In this document: positions 37,243 through 43,924 of the stretch, in pieces
Layout of the letters: every line of letters starts with the position of its first letter
Numbering within the stretch: position 1 is the stretch's first letter
Virus record (IMG/VR): IMGVR_UViG_3300044653_000068
Coordinates: 51,257 to 115,256 of that record
Source: a virus
DNA length: 64,000 nucleotides
Reading direction: 5' to 3' (one strand)
The notes under the pieces: generated by a model
What the model was told of the DNA's origin: nothing
Databases searched by the model: none
What the model saw: only the letters and a program-made list of their open reading frames with translations
Position numbers and translations under genes: made by a program

Positions 37243-38196
37243 TCAGCCCGTTGTGAAGTCAGCGCTGGCGAACACGCCGGGGCCGAGGTGCTCGGTGCCG
37301 GGGCCGGACGCGGACAGGTGCGCTGTGTACCGGACGCCCTCCGTCATGCCGCCGCCCTCCCACTCGCGCACGGTGCCGGGGATCTGGCGCGGGTAAGAGT
37401 CCACCAGGCCGTCCGGCCCGTAGACCCAGACGACGAAGTGATCGACCACGGCGTGCCCGTCGAGCGGCGGCGCGGCCCACGCCAGCTTCACGGTGGTGTG
37501 GCCGGCCGAGACGACCCGCAGGTCCGCCGGGGGGCCGTAATGCCAGTCGGCGGGGGGCGGCGGGGGCGCGGGCACGTCGAAGACGGCGGCGTCCCACACG
37601 TCCGAGTCGAAGTCGGGGATCGAGGCCCACTGGGTGGCGTCGGCCTGCGGGTAGCCGCAGACGGCCGGGGAGCAGATGTGCTCGCGGAACAGCCAGTGCG
37701 CCGTCCACAGGAAGTACGAGGACCGGGCGAACCCGGCCGAGGCCAGGGCGGCGCTCACGAGGTGCGCGTCGCCGGCCGAGCAGTAGTACACCGGCTTCGC
37801 CGTGACCCCGCCCCTGCCGAGGCGCTGGAACGCGGGGGCTTCGGCGGGCGTCGCGTTGCCCGGCTCGATGTCCAGGCACGCCACGCGCTCGGCGGTCTCT
37901 ACGGCCGGCGAGATGGAGACGAGCTTCGCCCCGGAGGCCTCGAACCTGGCGACGAGCGCCGCCCAGTTGTCGAACGACCCGTAGGCGTAGCCGGCGTACA
38001 CGGGCAGGCCCGCCTGGAGGTTGGCGACGTAGATCGAGTCCTGGCCGGCGAGGGTCGCCGCGCCCCCGAGCAGGTCCGCCGGCGCGAAGAGGCCGTGCTG
38101 AACGCGCCACGCCTTCGACGGGAACGCCGAGGACGGGCGGCCGAATGCGCCGCCGGAGTAGTCGAGCCGGGAGTGGACGGTAGCGGGAGCGGTCAT
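37243..38196 (-). CDS. GH25/DUF1906-like domain with fibronectin III tail (lysin candidate)
   Basis: 317 residues from MTAPATVHSRLDYSGGAFGR. The N-terminal two thirds look like a TIM-barrel of the DUF1906/GH25 type: LPVYAGYAYGSFDNWAALVA, VACLDIEPGNATP (DxE on a strand end), KPVYYCSAGDAHLVSAALAS, SYFLWTAHW and DATQWASIPDFDSDVWDAAV. A Pro linker leads to a fibronectin type III module (DLRVVSAGHTTVKLAWAAPP, YTAHLSASG). Peptidoglycan cleavage or cell-wall binding is likely, either as endolysin or as tail-tip protein. ATGA-coupled upstream. Confidence 0.65.
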   Translation of the reverse strand: MTAPATVHSRLDYSGGAFGRPSSAFPSKAWRVQHGLFAPADLLGGAATLAGQDSIYVANLQAGLPVYAGYAYGSFDNWAALVARFEASGAKLVSISPAVETAERVACLDIEPGNATPAEAPAFQRLGRGGVTAKPVYYCSAGDAHLVSAALASAGFARSSYFLWTAHWLFREHICSPAVCGYPQADATQWASIPDFDSDVWDAAVFDVPAPPPPPADWHYGPPADLRVVSAGHTTVKLAWAAPPLDGHAVVDHFVVWVYGPDGLVDSYPRQIPGTVREWEGGGMTEGVRYTAHLSASGPGTEHLGPGVFASADFTTG

Positions 38197-38378
38197 GTCG
38201 CCTCCACGTACGGCAGGTTGTGATGGCAGGCCGCCAGAGCGCAAATCGGGCAGACGAGGCCCGCCGCCCCCTCGTCCTCGTGCGACATCGGGTTGACCTC
38301 GGCGCCGTCGTCGCCGGGGGGCGCGAGCGGCGGCCCGGGGATCTCCCCGTTCTTCGGCTTGTCCCTGGCGGCGGTCAT
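38193..38378 (-). CDS. hypothetical 61-residue protein
   Basis: MTAARDKPKNGEIPGPPLAP then DEGAAGLVCPICALAACHHN. A disordered start and a CxxC-x4-CHH zinc site. ATGA overlaps on both sides. Confidence 0.6.
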   Translation of the reverse strand: MTAARDKPKNGEIPGPPLAPPGDDGAEVNPMSHEDEGAAGLVCPICALAACHHNLPYVEAT

Positions 38379-38722
38379 GCGGCGGTCAGCTCCCTCGCCT
38401 TGTCCTCGACCGCCTTGCGGTCCGTGCCGTCGAACGGCCCCTCGACCGACAGCCACCGGGGCCGCCAGTCGGGGCCGCCCTCGTCGAGGGGGTCCTTCCG
38501 CGCGAGCGGGGTGCCGGGACCGAACCGGTAGACGACCAGGAACGCCCGGCCGTCCGGCGCGGGAACGCCCATGACGAACTTCCGGTCCCTGTCGGCGTCA
38601 TCCAGGTTCTGCGGCTGGAGGCGCGCGGCGAAGATCTTGCCCACCGTGGCCTCGTCAACGCCGCCCCTCGCCAGCGCGCCGCAGACTTCCTCAGTGCTCA
38701 GGTACCCGTCCGTGAGGCTCAT
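38375..38722 (-). CDS. hypothetical 115-residue protein
   Basis: MSLTDGYLSTEEVCGALARG, FVMGVPAPDGRAFLVVYRFG and SVEGPFDGTDRKAVEDKARE. Mixed alpha/beta. Coupled to the next gene. Unknown. Confidence 0.6.
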   Translation of the reverse strand: MSLTDGYLSTEEVCGALARGGVDEATVGKIFAARLQPQNLDDADRDRKFVMGVPAPDGRAFLVVYRFGPGTPLARKDPLDEGGPDWRPRWLSVEGPFDGTDRKAVEDKARELTAA

Positions 38723-38737
38723 AGCCCGCAGCCTACA

Positions 38738-38881
38738 TCAGTTGTCGGTGGGTATCGACTTGAACCACACGTTGGCGATCCAGGCTGCGATCGGCGGGTA
38801 CTTCACGGGATGACTGCACACGCCATTGATGCCGCAGACGGGGCAGGTGATGCCCGTGTGGTCCTTCTGCTGCTCGCTCAT
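38738..38881 (-). CDS. small zinc-binding protein, 47 residues
   Basis: MSEQQKDHTGITCPVCGING then VCSHPVKYPPIAAWIANVWF. CPVCGINGVCSH is a compact zinc site like that in the gene at 38193. Unknown. Confidence 0.55.
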   Translation of the reverse strand: MSEQQKDHTGITCPVCGINGVCSHPVKYPPIAAWIANVWFKSIPTDN

Positions 38882-38948
38882 GCACCGAGGTTAACCGGTC
38901 GTGAAGAATCAGGCTAGCCAACTGCGCGCCGGCGGAGACGGGCCCACA

Positions 38949-39170
38949 CTACCAGGGATCGCGCGAATACCAGGACGGAATGCCCAGCTCGGGATACGAG
39001 ACTCCGTACCGATGCTGGCTGTGCCCCCAGGGCTTCCCGAACTCCTTGCACTCCCAGATCGTGTAGTACCCGCACCAATTGGAGCCATTGCTGCTCGCGA
39101 TCTTGCAGTCCCGGTGACGGGCGTAGAACCGGCCGGCCCTCGTCGGGCGCAGCCACCAGAAGCGGCTCAT
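38949..39170 (-). CDS. hypothetical aromatic protein
   Basis: 73 residues, MSRFWWLRPTRAGRFYARHR then CKIASSNGSNWCGYYTIWEC. Trp- and Tyr-rich with three Cys. ATGA-coupled to the membrane protein upstream. Unknown. Confidence 0.5.
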   Translation of the reverse strand: MSRFWWLRPTRAGRFYARHRDCKIASSNGSNWCGYYTIWECKEFGKPWGHSQHRYGVSYPELGIPSWYSRDPW

Positions 39171-39436
39171 CCGCGCCCCCGCAGCCTTAGCCGCAGCGCC
39201 CGCCGGGCGGGCTTCCGCAGCATCTTCGCCTGATCCGCCATCACCCTCTCGACAGCGCTTCGGGGCCGGGTTCTATTCCGGTCGCGCCAGCCGTCGCACA
39301 GGAGCCAGCCTCCGGTGAGCCCGAAAAGGTAGTTCAGATCGCCCTGGTGGCGGGCGACGGCCGGGATCTTCACGCTGGCGGCCATCAGCCCGAAGAGGGC
39401 CGCGTAGACCGCGAGAGCGAGCAGCAGGCCCCTCAC
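39167..39436 (-). CDS. membrane protein coupled to DNA polymerase
   Basis: GTGA overlap with the polymerase stop gives 89 residues: MRGLLLALAVYAALFGLMAA, a second short hydrophobic stretch (YLFGLTGGWLLCDGW) and a very basic end (RKPARRALRLRLRGRG). Unknown; the basic end may face the cytoplasm. Confidence 0.55.
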   Translation of the reverse strand: MRGLLLALAVYAALFGLMAASVKIPAVARHQGDLNYLFGLTGGWLLCDGWRDRNRTRPRSAVERVMADQAKMLRKPARRALRLRLRGRG

Positions 39437-41979
39437 GACGAATCCTGCCAGGCGAGAAACGGCTCGTCGGCGTCCGCCCCGATGAGAACATCGAACCCGG
39501 GACTGGACAGAACCGACGTGGCCATGGACGCCACCAGGTGGCTGCGGGCCGCCAGCGCGTCGGCCTCCGGCACCCAGACCAGGATCTCGTCGTGGATCGG
39601 CAGCAGGGGCAGGCTCCCCCACGGCGTCTGGCTCCAGCGGATCACCCCGTCCACCAGCAGCTCCCGGGCAGTGCCCTGGATCGCGTAGTTGCCGAAGGCG
39701 TGGGGGGCGTTCACGTAGATGTTGCGGCCCGAGTAGGTCCGGTAGACGCCCCGGCGCTTCCCGTCGAGCTGCTGGCTGAAGTTCTGCCCCGTCTCGTAGT
39801 CGCGCCAGACGGTCATGCCCTCGTAATAGCACTGGCGGAGCCACTTGTCCCAGGCGACGTACACGGGCGCGATCTCGTCGAACGCCGACCAGACCCGCTT
39901 CATGTCCGCGACGTCGCAGTACACCTGGTCGGCCGCCGTCTCGGGGCCCCCGCCGAACAGGCGGCAGAAGATCCCGCGCTTGCACATGTACCGGTGCTCG
40001 TACAGGGCCCCCGGCCCGAACGCCGTGTGAGCCGCGAACCAGTGCAGCCCGGTGTGGGCCTTCCCGCACTCGCAGGGGTTGCCGTCGCACGCGTAGCACT
40101 TCGGCGAGATCTCGGCCGCCAGCAGGTCCGCGTCGCCGGAGAGGCCGGCCGCGACCTTGATCTCGCACCCCTGGAAGTCGGCTGAGATGCCGAGGTACCC
40201 CGGGTCAGCGCGGACCGACGCCCGGATACCGCCCTGTCGCGAGAACTGCTGCCCGTTGGGGCGCACGCAGCTCGTCCGGCCGGTGTCCGCGTTGATCGTG
40301 TACACAGTCGGCCTCATCCGGCCGTCGCCGTAGTCGCACAGCGTCTCCAGCGGCCTCAGCAGCAGCCCGAGCGTGGTCACGTTGTGCCGGTACTCCAGGA
40401 TCTGCTTGCACAGGTGGTGCAGAAGCTGGTTGTCGGTCCGGGCGACCTTCTCCAGCTCCTTTTTCGCGGCGGAGGGGTCTCCGGTCTTCTTCGACACGCC
40501 CAGGCCGATTTCCGGGAACTGGGCTATGAGCGCCTTCGCGACTTCCGGCGAGCTGGGGTTGGAAATGCGATTTTCGCTCAGAATGGAGACATCGACCTGA
40601 GCCTGATTTCTGGCGTGCTCGTGCTTTTTGATCATTTCCTTGATATGCGGCGAATCGAGCTTGAAGCCGTCAAGGCCGACCCGGGCGCATTTGGCCTCGA
40701 ACCACCTTTCGCGCTCCAGCACGGAATCGGCCACGGGCAGCGGGGGCAGTACGCGCATAACCGCCGCCAGGTCGAGGACGTCCGATCCGGCGTAAATCAC
40801 CATCGTGACGCAGTTCTTCCGGACCATGTACCAGCCGCTGCGCTCCGGGGGCGTCGTGACGTCGGTCTCGACCAGGCAGCCCATCACCTTGAAAAGCGCG
40901 TTCTTGGCCTTTTCCGCGTTCGGCGACACCGCGTACTCGAAGAGGAGATCCCCGGCGGCCTCCTTGAGCTTGGAGGCGTCCGACCCCGAGAGCTTCGGGT
41001 CGGTGAGCTTCAGGTAGAGCACCGAGTCGTGCATCTTGGCCCAGATATCGTCCCAGGAGATCAGGCCGGCCACGACGCACGGGATGGCGTCGGCGGCGGC
41101 AGAGTGCGCCGAGATCTTCCTCGCCAGGCCGAGCGCGAGCGAGGCGATCTGCATCTGCTCCGGGACCTGCGCGTCGAAGACCACCGCCGCGTGCTCATTG
41201 CCGAGCTGGATCGTCCGCAGCTCGTACAGCTGGTGGCCGAGGGGGTAGCCGGACGTCTCGCAGTCGAGGAACAGGTGGTCCAGGCACAGCTCGATCACGG
41301 CCCAGGCGTCCATGTCGCTGACGTGCCTCACGGTGCCGTCCCGGAAGACGACTGCGGGCAGCTGGACGGTCCCCCCTTCAGCTTCCTCCAGCTTCGCCCT
41401 GGAGGCCGCCTGCCTGGCCTCCACGCGCTCCTGGGCCCTGGCGATCTTGAGCGCGTCGCGCTCCGCCGCCCTGGCGGCCTTTGCCAGCGCCACCGTGGCC
41501 GCCTTCTCCGCCTTGTCCGCCGCGATCTGCTCAGGTGTGCGCCGGATGCGCTTGGCTACTTGAGGGACGGGCTGGGGGACGGGCTCGGGCGGGGGCGCGT
41601 AGGGGTTCAGCGGGTTTTCGGGCTTGGGGGGGACATCCGGTCCTGGCGGTACAGGGGCATTTTCGACATTTCCGGCCGGAAATTCAAATAGAGGCACAAC
41701 CGGGTCGGCCCTGGGCTCCAGCGCCATCGGCGTCCGGTTGTCCACGTGCGCCAGCGCCTCGGCCCGCGCCTCGACGTCCTCTGCGCTCACAGCAGCCAGT
41801 CTCCCGTCGTCCTGCCTGACGATGCGCCCGGCCAGCATCTCCGCGTCGATGATCTCCCGCCAGCCGAACGGGTCGCGGTAGAGGGGGCCGGGGGCGTCGG
41901 CCAGGTGCGAGCTGAGGCGGCCGGGGAACTCCCACTCGCCCGAGGCGAGGGCCGCGTACAGCTGGTCCGATGCGTCCAC
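39433..41979 (-). CDS. polA: family A DNA polymerase with 3'-5' exonuclease
   Basis: 848 residues. An N-terminal Pro/Ala-rich and coiled region (about 1-220) has no clear family. The exonuclease begins at HLFLDCETSGYP (Asp239, Glu241). Polymerase motif A is SADFQGCEIKVAAGLSGD (Asp601), the O helix is YMCKRGIFCRLFGGG (664-678) and motif C is LLPIHDEILV (His796-Asp-Glu). TINADTGRTSCVRPNGQQFS is the usual RTS/S-PN-Q segment. Motif A deviates from DYSQIELR, and a Cys cluster (CYACDGNPCECGKAH, 628-642) is inserted between motifs A and B. It replicates the phage genome. Confidence 0.93.
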   Translation of the reverse strand: MDASDQLYAALASGEWEFPGRLSSHLADAPGPLYRDPFGWREIIDAEMLAGRIVRQDDGRLAAVSAEDVEARAEALAHVDNRTPMALEPRADPVVPLFEFPAGNVENAPVPPGPDVPPKPENPLNPYAPPPEPVPQPVPQVAKRIRRTPEQIAADKAEKAATVALAKAARAAERDALKIARAQERVEARQAASRAKLEEAEGGTVQLPAVVFRDGTVRHVSDMDAWAVIELCLDHLFLDCETSGYPLGHQLYELRTIQLGNEHAAVVFDAQVPEQMQIASLALGLARKISAHSAAADAIPCVVAGLISWDDIWAKMHDSVLYLKLTDPKLSGSDASKLKEAAGDLLFEYAVSPNAEKAKNALFKVMGCLVETDVTTPPERSGWYMVRKNCVTMVIYAGSDVLDLAAVMRVLPPLPVADSVLERERWFEAKCARVGLDGFKLDSPHIKEMIKKHEHARNQAQVDVSILSENRISNPSSPEVAKALIAQFPEIGLGVSKKTGDPSAAKKELEKVARTDNQLLHHLCKQILEYRHNVTTLGLLLRPLETLCDYGDGRMRPTVYTINADTGRTSCVRPNGQQFSRQGGIRASVRADPGYLGISADFQGCEIKVAAGLSGDADLLAAEISPKCYACDGNPCECGKAHTGLHWFAAHTAFGPGALYEHRYMCKRGIFCRLFGGGPETAADQVYCDVADMKRVWSAFDEIAPVYVAWDKWLRQCYYEGMTVWRDYETGQNFSQQLDGKRRGVYRTYSGRNIYVNAPHAFGNYAIQGTARELLVDGVIRWSQTPWGSLPLLPIHDEILVWVPEADALAARSHLVASMATSVLSSPGFDVLIGADADEPFLAWQDSS

Positions 41980-42376
41980 GGGGCGATCCTACGCCACGCT
42001 GCGGGCCGAAACAGGCGCGAGTGACGGCCTGAGCGCCCTGACAGGCTGAAAAACGCCCGTCACACCGTCTGACCTGGGAAAAGTTATAGATATGGCAGAT
42101 GACAGTAGTTTTTTGTAGTTAGGCTCCATGTGTGTGTGCGCACATGCGCATATATATAGGTACATTTTTTACTGTCATAAGTGTCAAAGTGTCATAAATA
42201 CCTGGTCAGAGGGTGTGACGGTGAAATGACGGTTGTGACGGTGCGATTTGGCGAGTTCAACTGTCACAACTGTCATCTTTAGGGCGTAATCCCTGGTCAG
42301 GGCACATGACAGTGACAGTTTGACAGTTGTGACAGTAAAACACGCTACTTGGGGCCTGGGGAGTTATCCACAGAAG
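41980..42376. other. candidate replication origin with DnaA boxes and TGACA repeats
   Basis: Upstream of polA the sequence is AT-rich (TATATATA near 42151, T runs) and has many TGTCA/TGACA motifs between 42095 and 42335 in both orientations, then two perfect DnaA boxes. No gene is evident. Low stability, iterons and DnaA boxes together are the parts of a theta-type origin. Confidence 0.6.
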
Positions 42377-42385
42377 TTATCCACA
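42364..42385 (+). promoter_or_regulatory. two tandem perfect DnaA boxes TTATCCACA
   Basis: TTATCCACA occurs at 42364-42372 and again at 42377-42385 in the same orientation, 13 bp apart. This is the exact high-affinity bacterial consensus; chance occurrence of two so close in a GC-rich genome is small. Host DnaA loading is inferred. Confidence 0.8.
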
Positions 42386-42766
42386 GGGGTGGTGCCCGAA
42401 CCGGGCGAACCACTTGTTGGCCTTGACGAACTTCCCGCCTGTCCAGAAGCCCCAGGCGCGGGTCTTCGGCCCGGTCACCATGACGGTCCAGGCTCCTCGC
42501 TCCCCGGGCACCACGGTGTGCTGGTGCAGGGCGGGACGGTACCGCAGGGCGGGGGCCCGGAGAACATCCTCGCCGCCCGGGTTGAAGTCGGTGTACCCGC
42601 CGCGCACGACGAGGGTGACGAACCACCAGGGATGGTCGTGGAAGGCCCGGTCGTCGTCGGGCTTCAGCCAGTGGTGCACCCGCAGCGAGCCGAACGGCAG
42701 CTCCAGCTTCCACCGGATGACGTACGGGCACTGCGGCAGGCCCAGCTTCTCGGCCCGCGTCAGCAC
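42377..42766 (-). CDS. cupin-like protein A
   Basis: 129 residues from a GTG that overlaps the end of the tRNA gene (MLTRAEKLGLPQCPYVIRWK). VHHWLKPDDDRAFHDHPWWF then VTLVVRGGYTDF matches small phage cupin-like proteins with an HxHDHP metal site. The end has GAWTVMVTGPKTRAWGFWT. A frame extension upstream would read through the tRNA and is rejected. The protein at 48595 has the same order of motifs. Possible dioxygenase or sugar-binding function; not known. Its last codons lie on the second DnaA box. Confidence 0.6.
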   Translation of the reverse strand: MLTRAEKLGLPQCPYVIRWKLELPFGSLRVHHWLKPDDDRAFHDHPWWFVTLVVRGGYTDFNPGGEDVLRAPALRYRPALHQHTVVPGERGAWTVMVTGPKTRAWGFWTGGKFVKANKWFARFGHHPCG

Positions 42767-42835
42767 CGGGGGATGGTTTCGAGCCACCGACCTGCGCGTA
42801 ATCTGCGCGCTGCTCTGCCTCTGAGCTACCCCGGT
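42764..42835 (-). tRNA. tRNA with abnormal anticodon loop (GAT?)
   Basis: Acceptor ACCGGGG/CCCCGGT, D stem GCTC/GAGC with loop AGAGGCA, anticodon stem GCGCG/CGCGC and T stem GGTGG/CCATC (one G-U) are all well formed. The 7-nt anticodon loop reads CAGATTA. If positions 34-36 are GAT it would be Ile, but position 33 is A, not the almost universal U, and 37 is T. T loop is CTCGAAA, with C54. CCA is not encoded. It may be a decoy, a decoder of unusual type or a mutated gene. Confidence 0.65.
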
Positions 42836-42897
42836 TCGGCGGAGCCCGCCGCGCTTGGTGGGCTCCCAGTCCTGCACGACGACAACCTACCTCACTG

Positions 42898-43266
42898 TCA
42901 GGGCCAGTAAGCGGCCAGCTTGGTGACCGCCTTGACAGGACCCGTGTAATCGCTGGTGAGGGCGTTTACCGTACCGATCTTGTCCGCGTACCAGTACGGA
43001 CACCACACGAGGTCGCCCGGCTTTACCCGGAGCCGGGTTAGCCAGGTCGCCCCGTCAGCGACTATCTTTACCGGCTGGACCAGGTACCCGCGATGGGGCG
43101 GGCACTTATGACTCTGCCGGCCGTTTATCACGGCAGCCTCAGTGCGGTAATAAGGAGAATACGAACCACACTTCAGACACTCGACGTTGTACCAGGTGAC
43201 AGGCTTGTTATAGTGCGTCATCTGAACAGGGTGCGCCACATAATTCTTAGTGCTGAGAACCGGCAT
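42898..43266 (-). CDS. hypothetical zinc-finger protein
   Basis: 122 residues. WYNVECLKCGSYSPYYRTEA with a later HKCPPHRG forms a C2HC/C2H2-like zinc site. The end is beta-type (LVWCPYWYADKIGTVNALTS). Composition is less GC-rich than neighbours. GGAGATAAA precedes the ATG. Unknown. Confidence 0.6.
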   Translation of the reverse strand: MPVLSTKNYVAHPVQMTHYNKPVTWYNVECLKCGSYSPYYRTEAAVINGRQSHKCPPHRGYLVQPVKIVADGATWLTRLRVKPGDLVWCPYWYADKIGTVNALTSDYTGPVKAVTKLAAYWP

Positions 43267-43276
43267 CCTTTATCTC

Positions 43277-43924
43277 CTATCTGTACGGGCTGTCGTCTTC
43301 CTTGCGGTTCTGACGCCGGATGATAGACGCCACCCGGTCGATCGGGTAGTCCCTGACCACGGACTTCTCGACCACCTCCTGTACGACTGCCTTGGTTTCC
43401 GCCGTCAGCGCCACGTACACGCCGGGGGGCAGCGCGGCGATCTCGCCGGTCACCGGGTTCCGGTACAGGCCCAGCGCCCTCAGCTCACGGTCTTCCTTGC
43501 GCTGGGTCCGCGCCTTGTACTGGGTGAGCTTCAGCTCGTCAGGCGTTGGCGCGATCTCGGGCTGCTCAACGAGCTGCTGCGGGTACACCAGAACAGCCCC
43601 GGCCCGGAAGGCGGGTATCACTTCCTCGTTGATCTTGCGCCGCAGTTCAGCGCTGAGCCCGTAGGCCAGGTGGTTGACGCCGGACTCGGTGAGCCAGTAG
43701 GGGCTGGGCTTGCCCCGCCCACGCATGCCGAGCTTCACCGCTGAAATCTCAGCGGTGAACGTCACGTAGTCCCATTCATCGAGCGTGGGGATCACGTTGT
43801 TGGGCCTGAGGCCGAAGGTACTGGCCACGTCTGGCATGTACGCGACGCGCCTGCCCTCGTGCTCGATGGTGCGGATCTGGCCGCCGTTGAAGGGCACCAG
43901 CTCGGTGCCGGGGTTATCTGGCAT
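43277..43924 (-). CDS. BRO-N domain protein (antirepressor-like)
   Basis: 215 residues. GQIRTIEHEGRRVAYMPDVA then STFGLRPNNVIPTLDEWDYV and VNHLAYGLSAELRRKINEEV fit the BRO-N/ANT DNA-binding domain of phage antirepressors and baculovirus BRO proteins (R---V-DVA--LG---N). The C terminus is a charged helix region with KARTQRKEDRELRALG. It may regulate phage genes or block a repressor. It starts inside the end of the primase-helicase gene in another frame. Confidence 0.75.
   Translation of the reverse strand: MPDNPGTELVPFNGGQIRTIEHEGRRVAYMPDVASTFGLRPNNVIPTLDEWDYVTFTAEISAVKLGMRGRGKPSPYWLTESGVNHLAYGLSAELRRKINEEVIPAFRAGAVLVYPQQLVEQPEIAPTPDELKLTQYKARTQRKEDRELRALGLYRNPVTGEIAALPPGVYVALTAETKAVVQEVVEKSVVRDYPIDRVASIIRRQNRKEDDSPYR

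Noticed and set aside
42767-42877. N-terminal extension of the cupin-like protein to the ATG at 42877
   Set aside because: The extra residues are encoded by the tRNA gene; the GTG at 42766 is the likely start.
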